Source: Nitrospirota bacterium (lineage in GTDB: Bacteria; Nitrospirota; Thermodesulfovibrionia; UBA6902; DSMQ01). Taken from it: a stretch of 5,877 nt of DNA. The position numbers and the translations under genes are program-made. Position 1 is the first letter of the stretch, and every line of letters starts with the position of its first letter. Of the stretch, positions 1 to 5,877 are shown piece after piece. Location: positions 1-5,877 of the forward strand of contig JACQZD010000232.1 in the NCBI GenBank assembly GCA_016207865.1, read 5' to 3'. The notes beneath the pieces are model-generated. The model was not told the origin of the DNA, searched no databases, and saw only the letters and a program-made list of their open reading frames with translations.

Positions 1-283
1 TAAACGAGTTTTTCAGAATAAACGAGATGGCAAGGTTGCCGCCTGTGGAGTGCCCCATCAGGATAATCCGGCGGTTTTCCTTTTGGCAGGAAGCGACCGC
101 AGTTCCGATGCTGTTGATAAATGCCTGTTCATCAAAAGGCGGCGTATGCTTGCAGTCGTGTCCGGGCAGGATTACACATCGTACCGAATTATTTCCGTAA
201 CCGGCAGACAACTGTTGAGCCAGCGGTTTTAAATTTTCAGGCGAGCCGGTGTATCCGTGCACTAAAACAATGCCTACGGACAT
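1..283 (-). CDS. alpha/beta hydrolase (esterase/thioesterase-like), N-terminal part, cut by window start
   Basis: The first 94 residues of an alpha/beta-fold serine hydrolase are visible; the 3' part lies outside the window. Residues 5-15 read IVLVHGYTGSP, the first core strand and oxyanion-hole loop seen in Est30-like carboxylesterases and monoacylglycerol lipases. GHSTGG at residues 77-82 is the GxSxG nucleophile elbow, with Ser79 as the predicted nucleophile. The catalytic acid and histidine would lie beyond the edge. The start is ATG at 283, preceded by GAGG about ten bases upstream. Its first ten bases overlap the end of the GT1 gene (274-283), which suggests translational coupling. There is no signal peptide, so it is probably cytoplasmic. 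By context it could cleave an acyl ester or an ACP thioester in the same lipid pathway; that role is inferred. Family membership is well supported, the substrate is unknown. Confidence 0.88.
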   Translation of the reverse strand, partial: MSVGIVLVHGYTGSPENLKPLAQQLSAGYGNNSVRCVILPGHDCKHTPPFDEQAFINSIGTAVASCQKENRRIILMGHSTGGNLAISFILKNSF

Positions 284-1497
284 TGTTTCCCAGCCTCAAG
301 CATCGTTGCCAGTTTTTCAACGCCTTTGTATTGTTTAATGACTTTTTTAATTCCGGCAAGGCATTTTGTTGTTTGCGGATTATTGACTAATCCGGTAATC
401 ACTGATTTGATTTCGTTGTCAGACATACGGGCAAGCGCCTCAATAAACACATCAGGATTGCCCTGAAAGAGCTGAGGAGCGACCAGACGTCTGCCGCAGC
501 CAATGCGTTCAAGGCATGCCCCGCTGTGCGCCTGTTCCGGCTGGGAAGGCATTACCAAGACAGGGACCTTGTTCTGCAGTGCTTCAAAGACTGTCATTTG
601 ACCACCATGGGAAACGATAAGCGATGCAAGAGGAATAATCTTATAAAAGGGTGCAAAATTGCATGCAGTCACCAATGGTTCATCAGGCATAATATTCAAA
701 ATTTCCTTCTGTCCACCTGCAGCAAGTATAATTTCAAAACCGAGTTCGAGCAAGATACGTGTGATTCGTTTTATGACGACAATATGCGGTGCGCAGGTCC
801 CGAAGGCCACAACTGCTAAAGGATGTTTGCCGGAGTTCAGATTTGCAATGTTAATTTTGTCATAGGGCCAGTGTTTCCAGAGGATGGGTCCCACATGAAT
901 GATGTCTTTTTTGGGGGACAAGGAAAGAAATTCAGGAAAATCCCATAAAAAAGTGCGCTTCCCTTTTAACATATAACGAATATCACTGATTTCTTCTAAT
1001 CCAAAAGCTGCAAGCGCCATACTTGTTTTTATTGCGGCATAACGGTAGAAGCCATTCAGAATAATCTGCTGCGCCTCTCGGCCTCTTTCACCGTTGACAA
1101 ATCCAAGCACTTCCTGCGAATCAGGGATCATGCATCCGCAGGCAAGCGAATCATATGGTATGCCTGCAATTTGGGCAGAGGCTTTGATAGTAAAACGAAA
1201 TATTCCCAATATATGATCTGGTTTATATCTTTTGATTAAGTCAATTTCTGAGTTTATACAGTCAATGATATTTTGTGGATATTTAAACCACTCCACAGTC
1301 GGTAATCCTGCCCCGTCATTTTCCTGAATATCCGAAAGGATTTCATGGTCAATAAATAGTTTTTGCAGTGAATGAGAATTTTTCCGACTTACTGCGACAA
1401 GAACATCATGCCCTCTCTGAATAAGTGATTCTCTTATTGTCAGGCATTTTGCTATATGCGATAAAGAATTGTTCCCGGGAACAAGGAGGAATCTCAT
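274..1497 (-). CDS. GT1/MGT-type (UGT-like, GT-B fold) glycosyltransferase
   Basis: This 407-residue protein has the usual length and two-domain layout of GT-B enzymes of the GT1/MGT family, which move a sugar from a nucleotide sugar to a lipid or small-molecule acceptor. Residues 1-35 form the N-terminal Rossmann strand and helix (MRFLLVPGNNSLSH, then a RGHDVLVAVS strand). The C-terminal donor-binding domain starts near residue 226 (PLAVVAFGTC). It carries the family signature SHGGQMTVFEAL at 296-307, followed by PVLVMPSQPEQ at about 312-322. The usual PxxxDQ here ends in Glu-Gln, a conservative change at the sugar-contact position. There is no signal peptide or membrane span. The ATG at 1497 fits the family start, although no clear Shine-Dalgarno lies ahead of it. 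The leader contains a decayed ACP fragment. It sits after the lipoprotein gene and overlaps the hydrolase gene by ten bases. The acceptor is probably the lipid made by this cluster; that is inferred. Confidence 0.88.
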   Translation of the reverse strand: MRFLLVPGNNSLSHIAKCLTIRESLIQRGHDVLVAVSRKNSHSLQKLFIDHEILSDIQENDGAGLPTVEWFKYPQNIIDCINSEIDLIKRYKPDHILGIFRFTIKASAQIAGIPYDSLACGCMIPDSQEVLGFVNGERGREAQQIILNGFYRYAAIKTSMALAAFGLEEISDIRYMLKGKRTFLWDFPEFLSLSPKKDIIHVGPILWKHWPYDKINIANLNSGKHPLAVVAFGTCAPHIVVIKRITRILLELGFEIILAAGGQKEILNIMPDEPLVTACNFAPFYKIIPLASLIVSHGGQMTVFEALQNKVPVLVMPSQPEQAHSGACLERIGCGRRLVAPQLFQGNPDVFIEALARMSDNEIKSVITGLVNNPQTTKCLAGIKKVIKQYKGVEKLATMLEAGKQCP

Positions 1498-1512
1498 GCG
1501 TTAGCACGTGTT

Positions 1513-1581
1513 TTATAAGGCATCTTTCTTATTCTCATGCACATACTTTGCAAGGGAATCAACAGGAAAACATGTCTTTGA
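1513..1581 (-). pseudogene. decayed 3' end of a second acyl carrier protein gene
   Basis: This stretch between the lipoprotein and GT1 genes matches the 3' end of the intact ACP gene. Positions 1532-1562 match 2357-2387 at 30 of 31 bases, and 1571-1581 match 2416-2426 at 11 of 11. The spacer between the two blocks is 20 bases shorter here, so the reading frame is broken. Read on the minus strand, the conserved block still gives VDSLAKYVHENKKDAL followed by TAA; the intact ACP ends IDSLAKYVHENRKKT. No start codon, no phosphopantetheine serine and no helix I or II remain, and a TAA lies in frame upstream. The different C-terminal tail suggests a once-separate paralogue rather than a very recent copy. 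Tandem ACP genes are common in specialised lipid clusters, so loss of a second carrier is the simplest reading. A partial duplication spanning the lipoprotein gene is the alternative. Confidence 0.8.
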
Positions 1582-1628
1582 AAAAATAAATTAGTATTAC
1601 TGATGTGTCTTCTTAAATTCGGTCAATG

Positions 1629-2255
1629 CTAATTATCCTTTGAGGCATATAATATATTATCGCTTATAATTTGCTGATATAAGTTTTTAAGCATATTTAC
1701 TTCCACAGTCTCCGATATCTTTGAATAACGGAAAAACGGTCCTATAAAAAACATAGCTAAATGGTGCACCCTTGTAGCGTGATCGTCAAGGGTGTAACTT
1801 TTTATTGCGTTCCCTTCACTGTTAAGCACTTTGGCTGTCAGGTGGTATTTGTAATTAGCCCATGTAGGGATAATGCCTAAAGTAATCCCCGTAAAGAACT
1901 TTCCTATGCGGGCGGCAAAACGGTTGCTGGTTCTGGTAAAATCAATCTGAAGCGTATAATCTATTTTCTTGGCCGTAGAGCTGTCAAATGTGTACTTGCC
2001 GAATATGCTTGATTCTGTTGTTACATACTTAACCATGGAATTGAACCGTTTATCGGTTGTCTTGGAAGGCAGTGCGCCTAAATCCGTATACAGTTTATAC
2101 ACAGCCACATCAAGATGAACGGCTGGTTTATCCTGACCATTTGGAGCTTTGGGCATTTCAGCACGGGGAACTTCATTGCCTCTAAAAGTAGCGCAGCCGG
2201 TTGAAATCAAAACTGCAATAAATAAGACAGCCAGATTAATAAAAGATTTTTTCAT
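1629..2255 (-). CDS. small outer-membrane-type lipoprotein of unknown function
   Basis: This predicted 208-residue lipoprotein has a short basic N-terminus (MKKS), a hydrophobic core (about residues 6-17) and an ISTGC lipobox, placing the lipidated cysteine at position 21. The +2 residue is Ala rather than Asp, so export to the outer membrane is expected. The mature part has a proline-rich linker (about 29-44), a mixed alpha/beta region, a hydrophobic stretch at 119-132 (FFTGITLGIIPTW) and a second at 167-176 (LAMFFIGPFF). I recognise no named family. The start is most likely ATG at 2255, six bases after a strong GGGGAGG; the GTG codon just before it is only three bases away. It lies 85 nt after the ACP gene and 131 nt before GT1. 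It may help place or transport the lipid product at the envelope, but only context suggests this. Confidence 0.82.
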   Translation of the reverse strand: MKKSFINLAVLFIAVLISTGCATFRGNEVPRAEMPKAPNGQDKPAVHLDVAVYKLYTDLGALPSKTTDKRFNSMVKYVTTESSIFGKYTFDSSTAKKIDYTLQIDFTRTSNRFAARIGKFFTGITLGIIPTWANYKYHLTAKVLNSEGNAIKSYTLDDHATRVHHLAMFFIGPFFRYSKISETVEVNMLKNLYQQIISDNILYASKDN

Positions 2256-2261
2256 CACAAA

Positions 2262-2268
2262 CCTCCCC
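2262..2268 (-). promoter_or_regulatory. ribosome binding site of the lipoprotein gene
   Basis: GGGGAGG on the minus strand is the strongest Shine-Dalgarno in the window. Spacing is six bases to ATG at 2255 but only three to the preceding GTG at 2258, so it supports the ATG as start. Confidence 0.75.
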
Positions 2269-2291
2269 TTTGTTGTGCAGTCTGGCTAATT

Positions 2292-2318
2292 TTTATAACA
2301 TTTTTAAAAAAGAAGCAA
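2292..2318 (-). promoter_or_regulatory. possible weak sigma70-type promoter ahead of the lipoprotein gene
   Basis: In the 85-nt gap between the ACP and lipoprotein genes the minus strand shows TTGCTT (2313-2318), 15 bases, then TATAAA (2292-2297). The boxes resemble -35 and -10 elements, but the spacing is shorter than the preferred 17. The surrounding DNA is very AT-rich, so chance matches are easy. If real, it would let the lipoprotein and GT1 genes be transcribed separately from the upstream operon. Confidence 0.3.
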
Positions 2319-2340
2319 GTGAAAATTACCCAAAGCGCAT

Positions 2341-2625
2341 CTATGTCTTTTTTCTGTTCTCATGCACATATTTTGCAAGGGAATCAATGGAGTAAAAAAT
2401 ATCTTTTCTGTTTTCCATGTCTTTGACTTCCAAACCGAAATTGCGCTGGAGCAGGACTACAATCTCAACGGCGTCCAGCGAGTCCAGCCCGAGCCCCTCG
2501 CCGAACAAAACCGCATCATCCTTAATATCTTCAGGTTTGATGTCCTCCAGCGCTAAATCCTTTACAAGCATCTCTTTTAAGGTCTTTCGTATCTCCGCAA
2601 TTTCCTGCGCATCATTTTTTTGCAT
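2341..2625 (-). CDS. acyl carrier protein
   Basis: This 94-residue stand-alone acyl carrier protein holds acyl or polyketide chains on a phosphopantetheine arm. The modification site is the serine of GLGLDSLDAVEI (Ser49 from the ATG start, start of helix II). Helix I covers about residues 6-22, and acidic helix II follows the serine. The C-terminal part (FYSIDSLAKYVHEN) matches the final helix of ACPs from specialised lipid clusters more than housekeeping AcpP, which is shorter and usually near fabF/fabD. The start is probably ATG at 2625, seven bases after AAGGAG; the GTG codon just before it is only four bases away. It sits between the acyltransferase and lipoprotein genes, so it likely feeds acyl chains to that acyltransferase. 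A broken second ACP copy lies about 760 bases downstream. Carrier function is near certain; the pathway is inferred. Confidence 0.95.
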   Translation of the reverse strand: MQKNDAQEIAEIRKTLKEMLVKDLALEDIKPEDIKDDAVLFGEGLGLDSLDAVEIVVLLQRNFGLEVKDMENRKDIFYSIDSLAKYVHENRKKT

Positions 2626-2632
2626 CACTGAA

Positions 2633-2638
2633 CTCCTT
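2633..2638 (-). promoter_or_regulatory. ribosome binding site of the acyl carrier protein gene
   Basis: AAGGAG on the minus strand lies seven bases before ATG at 2625 and four before the in-frame GTG at 2628. The spacing favours ATG as the start, shortening the longest open frame by one codon. Confidence 0.7.
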
Positions 2639-2698
2639 TATTTAATTTAAAATAGTATTTCATTGTTTTTTTAATTTTTATCTTTTAATTTGTATCCC

Positions 2699-2733
2699 TC
2701 TGTGCCCCCTGCCTGCCGGCAGGCAGGTCTGTG
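2699..2733. repeat. perfect 20-bp palindrome flanked by TCTGTG direct repeats
   Basis: Positions 2708-2727 form a perfect GC-rich palindrome (CCTGCCTGCC and its exact complement, with no spacer), able to fold as an 8-bp stem with a CCGG loop. TCTGTG occurs on each side, at 2699-2704 and 2728-2733. It lies just after the acyltransferase stop codon, in a gap that is otherwise strongly AT-rich, so its composition stands out. No run of T follows it in the direction of transcription, which argues against a standard intrinsic terminator. It looks like a dispersed intergenic palindromic element; it might also end or protect the upstream mRNA, or bind a dimeric regulator. One copy alone cannot decide. 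Confidence 0.75.
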
Positions 2734-2741
2734 GTTAATTT

Positions 2742-3644
2742 TTAGTTTTGCCTTTTCCAGATATCACGAAAAACAAACCATTGAAACGGATATTTAATTG
2801 CATAATCTTCCATGATTCCTGCAAATTCCCGGACACATTTATTGAGCGCATCTTTTTTATCAGCCCTTGAATTATAACGTGGAAATATAACATGGGAAAC
2901 ATCCACAACATATTTTTTTGCAGAGGTCTTTGCCGACAGCAAAACAACCACCGGACATTGAGCCGCCGCCGCAATACTAAAGGCCCCATACGGAAAATAG
3001 GCCTTCTCCCCGAGAAAATACGCCTCTGTAGAAGGATATCCGTCGCTGCGGTCCCCCATTATGGAAACAAGACTGCCCTCGCTGATTACCTTCATGACTT
3101 CAACAACGCCGCCGAGAAAGTTTTCATTGGAAATTATCCTCAGCATTTCCCTGTCACTGTCAATATTCAGCGCGTTTTTAACCGCGGCGTTTTCCTCGGG
3201 CGACATTAACAGATAAACTGTCTTTCCGAATTGTTTTAATACAGTCATAGTGACCTGCCAGTTTCCCACATGGGCTGTGAGTAAGATGACGCCTTTCTGC
3301 GAGCTGGCCAAAAGACTACGTATTTTATCATAACCCTGAAGTTCTATGTCAAATTGTCCGAGACCAGAATGGATATAGTACCGGTCTATCAGATTTTTAC
3401 CCTGATTTATAAATAATCCGTAGACCCCAAAGATTCTCTGTAAAAAATTGTATGTTTTAAAACGCCTTTTTATATAAGCCATGCCTGCTGACACGGCAAG
3501 GCGGTCAAAAAGCAGATAATACAGACAGACAAAATAAAGCAGGCCGTAAGCTCCTGACAATCCGAATAATTTTAACGCCGTCCGGAAAAACCAGAAACCA
3601 AGCTGATTGCCTCTTTTTTTTGAAAAATTTATTTGTTGTGCCAT
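2742..3644 (-). CDS. LpxL/HtrB-family lysophospholipid (lipid A type) acyltransferase
   Basis: This 300-residue protein is of normal length for the LpxL/HtrB acyltransferase family, which transfers acyl chains from ACP to a lipid or sugar-lipid at the cytoplasmic face of the inner membrane. A hydrophobic N-terminal anchor covers about residues 32-48. The catalytic motif is LLTAHVGNWQ, with His125. The family HX4(D/E) motif has Gln130 where the acidic residue is expected. Further family blocks are SIMGDRSDGYP (about 194-204), FPYGAF (217-222) and the C-terminal YPFQWFVFRDIW (285-296). The chosen start is ATG at 3644, eight bases after the GT2 stop codon. A longer frame runs to 3758, but its extra 38 residues overlap the GT2 gene and look like shadow sequence. 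The ACP gene follows directly and is a likely acyl donor. Analogous acyltransferases occur in aryl-polyene-type clusters, so the acceptor need not be lipid A. Confidence 0.9.
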   Translation of the reverse strand: MAQQINFSKKRGNQLGFWFFRTALKLFGLSGAYGLLYFVCLYYLLFDRLAVSAGMAYIKRRFKTYNFLQRIFGVYGLFINQGKNLIDRYYIHSGLGQFDIELQGYDKIRSLLASSQKGVILLTAHVGNWQVTMTVLKQFGKTVYLLMSPEENAAVKNALNIDSDREMLRIISNENFLGGVVEVMKVISEGSLVSIMGDRSDGYPSTEAYFLGEKAYFPYGAFSIAAAAQCPVVVLLSAKTSAKKYVVDVSHVIFPRYNSRADKKDALNKCVREFAGIMEDYAIKYPFQWFVFRDIWKRQN

Positions 3645-3652
3645 TTTTAAAC

Positions 3653-4819
3653 TCAAGTTGCAGCAATCCGTTTCTTGATGAATGTCGCCACAAAAAAAAC
3701 AAGGCCTCCCATAAGGACCGCTCCAACCGGAGCGATGATCAAAGAACCTATCAGCCATTCAAACAAACGATCGGAAAATTGAGAAAAAACTGTCTCAAAA
3801 GAAAGTTTTGTCAGCCAGTAGCCGTGTCTTATAAAATAGCCGACCATGATACAGAGCGCGGGGACAAAAGGCGGCATAAAAAAGTGCTGAATATTTACGG
3901 CCATTACTTTATTGAGATTCAGACGCGCGGCAATATACATAATGATGAGAGTGTGAACAAAAAGCAGGGGAAGTATGGCAAGGAATGTGCCAGTAGCGGC
4001 GGCTATGGCAAGCCCTCCGGGGGTTGCGTTTTCAGTTAAAAGTATTTTCAATAAACTCCCGGGATGCCGCAGTATTTTAAAATCTGTTTTTTTAGCCCGA
4101 ACAAGCCGCTTATGTTTCAGCGGGAGCAGACACCTGCCGACAAGCATCGCGTGCGTATGTGAAATGCGCAAATTGTCCAGAAACGGTTTGAAACTGGATA
4201 CACGATGCCCCGGCTTTGGATAAGTGACGTCAACTTCCACGGTTTTGAGCTGTAGGCCGGCCCATGCCGCCTTTGCCAGCGCCTCTGCTTCAAAATCATA
4301 ATGCGCGCCTTTTAACTTCAGATGATTGAGGTATCTGACGGGATACGCCCGGAATCCGCTCTGGCAGTCATCAACGTACAATCCTGTCTCCACGCGCAGC
4401 CAGAAATTGGCAAACTTACGTCCGAACCTGCTTTTGTCCGGAACATTTTCCGTATTAAAGTTTCTGCATCCGATGATCAGGCTTGCATCATCTTCACGAA
4501 GCAGCGGAATGAATTTTTCAATATCTCTTGGATTATGCTGACCGTCCGCGTCAATGGTTATCATATACGTCCCGCCGCGGGTTTCCACATATTTTGCCGC
4601 AGTCAGAAGCGCCCTTCCCTTGCCGGAATTTTTTGCATGTCTTAATACGGTGACATCAGAACCTGCGAGCAGGAATGCAACGTCTGTATCCGTGCTTCCG
4701 TCGTCAATGACAACGACATTTTTTAATATCGCACGGCATCCTGCTGCAACATCCTTAATGGTATTCTTGTTGTTAAAGACAGGGATTGCACACCAAATTT
4801 GAGTATTATTTTGCGGCAT
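3653..4819 (-). CDS. family 2 glycosyltransferase fused to a DUF2062 membrane domain
   Basis: This 388-residue protein has two parts. Residues 8-230 are a GT-A-fold family 2 glycosyltransferase of the dolichol-phosphate-mannose-synthase type: AIPVFNN near the N-terminus, VVVIDDGSTD at 35-44, the metal-binding DADGQHNP at 90-97, and DDCQSGFRAYP at 150-160. These enzymes move a sugar from a nucleotide sugar, often to a lipid carrier. Residues 255-385 match DUF2062, with hydrophobic segments near 268-298, 312-332 and 355-382 that would anchor it in the inner membrane. The GT2-DUF2062 pairing is known next to LpxL-type acyltransferases and ACPs in lipid clusters. The ATG at 4819 lies inside the end of the radical SAM gene (14-nt overlap), suggesting coupled translation, and the acyltransferase starts eight bases after its stop. 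The sugar and acceptor are unknown. Confidence 0.93.
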   Translation of the reverse strand: MPQNNTQIWCAIPVFNNKNTIKDVAAGCRAILKNVVVIDDGSTDTDVAFLLAGSDVTVLRHAKNSGKGRALLTAAKYVETRGGTYMITIDADGQHNPRDIEKFIPLLREDDASLIIGCRNFNTENVPDKSRFGRKFANFWLRVETGLYVDDCQSGFRAYPVRYLNHLKLKGAHYDFEAEALAKAAWAGLQLKTVEVDVTYPKPGHRVSSFKPFLDNLRISHTHAMLVGRCLLPLKHKRLVRAKKTDFKILRHPGSLLKILLTENATPGGLAIAAATGTFLAILPLLFVHTLIIMYIAARLNLNKVMAVNIQHFFMPPFVPALCIMVGYFIRHGYWLTKLSFETVFSQFSDRLFEWLIGSLIIAPVGAVLMGGLVFFVATFIKKRIAAT

Positions 4820-5877
4820 GGCGTTTTCTTGCGGGGAGTTTTTTGTCGGGAAGAAGCATATCCCACAGTGTTCCGGAGTACCCGAGTTTGTGAAGCATCC
4901 TCAAACTGCCGTCAAGGGCGTCAGGCGGGAAAATGCAGTGCCTTATTGCGGCGAATGCCCCAGTCAGCGTTTTTTCAAGCCAGGCTTTCTCAATCGCGGG
5001 TGAAATGTAGTATACGGGCTTGAGCAGATTATTCCCGGCAGAAATTACGTTGTCTTTTATGGCTATCCTTTCAAGTGCGGTGTTGGGAAGTATCCTGATG
5101 CCCATAAAAATAAAAATGACGCATTTTTTTAAATTCTTGATATTCTCTATACCCTCAAAAACAGTTTCTTCCGTCTCGCCGGGACCGCCGAACATGAAGA
5201 AATGGGATGTATTTATTTCATGCCTGACAAATAAATCATTGCATTCTATGATATTCTGAAAAGTAAAACCCTTGCCCATTTTCTGCAGAGTGGCATCGCA
5301 TGCGGCATCAGAGCCTATTTCAACTGCCATAAGTCCCGTCCGCTTCATTTTTCCCACGATTTCGTCATTCAACCCGTTAGGCTTAAAAAAACCCGTCCAC
5401 GGTATAGTGACGTTGCGCCGGAGCATTTCATCTATTAAATAAAGATAGGCGTCTTTGTCGTCATTAAAAACCGAATCAACGAAAAATAAATATTTCACCT
5501 TATGTTTATTGACAAGCAGCTCTATATCATCAACAACCAGCCCGGGGTCTCTCGGACGCACATCCGAGCCTTCCAATACGGGATATGAACAATAAACGCA
5601 TTTGTGCGTGCAGCCGCGTTTTGTCTGCACAGAAACTATGTTGCCGCTTTGCAGGTAATATTGTATTAAATCATCATTATATCGGGCAGAAAACATTTGC
5701 GTCCCCGAGAGCCTTGTGTTTGAACCGAGAATACGCGTTTCAGGATATATGCCGTTGGCTGCGTTGCCTGCAAATTCAACGATCAGAGCTTCGCCTGCCC
5801 CTACAATGCCGTAATCAGCGCCTGTTTCTTTCAGAATCAATTCAGGCAGAAGGGAAAAACCGGCTCCGCCAAGTATA
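4806..5877 (-). CDS. B12-binding-type radical SAM enzyme, 5' end beyond the window
   Basis: 356 residues are visible and the frame stays open to the window edge, so the start and the N-terminal part are missing. The visible beginning (ILGGAGFSLLPE, then TGADYGIVGAGEAL) is the end of the cobalamin-binding Rossmann domain typical of B12-binding/radical SAM proteins. The radical SAM core follows, with CTHKCVYC at visible residues 89-96: a CX3CX2C motif whose three cysteines hold the 4Fe-4S cluster. FGGPGETEET near residue 230 is another radical SAM block that contacts SAM. Family members methylate or rearrange unactivated carbons, and several act on lipids such as hopanoids. The gene overlaps the GT2 gene by 14 nt. 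A role modifying an acyl chain or glycolipid is inferred from neighbours. B12 use itself needs the missing N-terminus, where the cobalamin-binding motif would be. Confidence 0.92.
   Translation of the reverse strand, partial: ILGGAGFSLLPELILKETGADYGIVGAGEALIVEFAGNAANGIYPETRILGSNTRLSGTQMFSARYNDDLIQYYLQSGNIVSVQTKRGCTHKCVYCSYPVLEGSDVRPRDPGLVVDDIELLVNKHKVKYLFFVDSVFNDDKDAYLYLIDEMLRRNVTIPWTGFFKPNGLNDEIVGKMKRTGLMAVEIGSDAACDATLQKMGKGFTFQNIIECNDLFVRHEINTSHFFMFGGPGETEETVFEGIENIKNLKKCVIFIFMGIRILPNTALERIAIKDNVISAGNNLLKPVYYISPAIEKAWLEKTLTGAFAAIRHCIFPPDALDGSLRMLHKLGYSGTLWDMLLPDKKLPARKRHAAK

Noticed and set aside
1580..1628. TTGACC and TAATAC as a promoter ahead of GT1
   Set aside because: The two boxes are 21 bases apart, too far for a sigma70 promoter, and no better pair is visible in the gap.
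1767..1794. Inverted repeat CACCCTTG / CAAGGGTG with a 12-base loop
   Set aside because: It lies inside the lipoprotein coding sequence, has no T-run and spans ordinary codons; most likely chance.
2708..2727. Palindrome as an intrinsic terminator after the acyltransferase gene
   Set aside because: No U-run follows in the direction of transcription; the next bases are GGGCACAGAGGG, and the AT-rich stretch is mixed A and T.
3645..3758. N-terminal extension of the acyltransferase frame (38 extra residues)
   Set aside because: It overlaps the 3' end of the GT2 gene, and its sequence is rich in Cys, Arg and Gly, unlike the family N-terminus. ATG at 3644 gives a normal 300-residue protein just after the GT2 stop.
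3620..4039. Plus-strand open frame of 139 codons
   Set aside because: It runs antisense to the GT2 and acyltransferase genes, with no recognisable domain and atypical composition, so it is a shadow frame. The other plus-strand frames were rejected for the same reason.
5838..5840. TTG at 5840 as the start of the radical SAM gene
   Set aside because: The frame continues upstream to the window edge with family-typical sequence (ILGGAGFSLLPE), so the true start is outside the window.

Overview
All recognisable genes lie on the minus strand, so transcription runs from high to low coordinates. The gene order is: a 5'-truncated cobalamin-type radical SAM enzyme (4806-5877), a GT2 glycosyltransferase with a C-terminal DUF2062 membrane domain (3653-4819), an LpxL/HtrB-type acyltransferase (2742-3644), a stand-alone acyl carrier protein (2341-2625), a small lipoprotein (1629-2255), a GT1/MGT-type glycosyltransferase (274-1497) and the N-terminal part of an alpha/beta hydrolase (1-283). 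No RNA gene, CRISPR array or complete mobile element is visible, and no stretch longer than about 135 bases lacks a gene.

The lipid-A-type acyltransferase and the lipobox protein indicate a Gram-negative (diderm) bacterium. The base composition is moderate, with AT-rich intergenic gaps. The B12-binding/radical SAM enzyme is commonest in anaerobes and in environmental lineages such as Desulfobacterota, Nitrospirota, Planctomycetota or Omnitrophota. The sequence does not allow a firmer taxon.

The layout looks like one operon, possibly with internal promoters. The radical SAM and GT2 genes overlap by 14 nt, GT2 and the acyltransferase are 8 nt apart, and GT1 and the hydrolase overlap by 10 nt. 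The gaps on either side of the ACP and the lipoprotein are longer (85-131 nt). They hold a perfect 20-bp palindrome flanked by direct repeats, a possible weak promoter, and a decayed copy of an ACP 3' end. The genes form a coherent set for making a modified acyl lipid or glycolipid: a carrier (ACP), an acyl transfer step, two glycosyltransferases, a radical SAM modifying enzyme, a hydrolase and an envelope lipoprotein. This resembles aryl-polyene-like or other specialised fatty-acid clusters, but no ketosynthase, dehydratase or reductase is in the window. The product therefore cannot be named.

The most interesting points are the ACP remnant, which leaves the lipoprotein gene flanked by near-identical 31-bp direct repeats, the palindromic element, and the cluster itself as a candidate uncharacterised envelope-lipid pathway.
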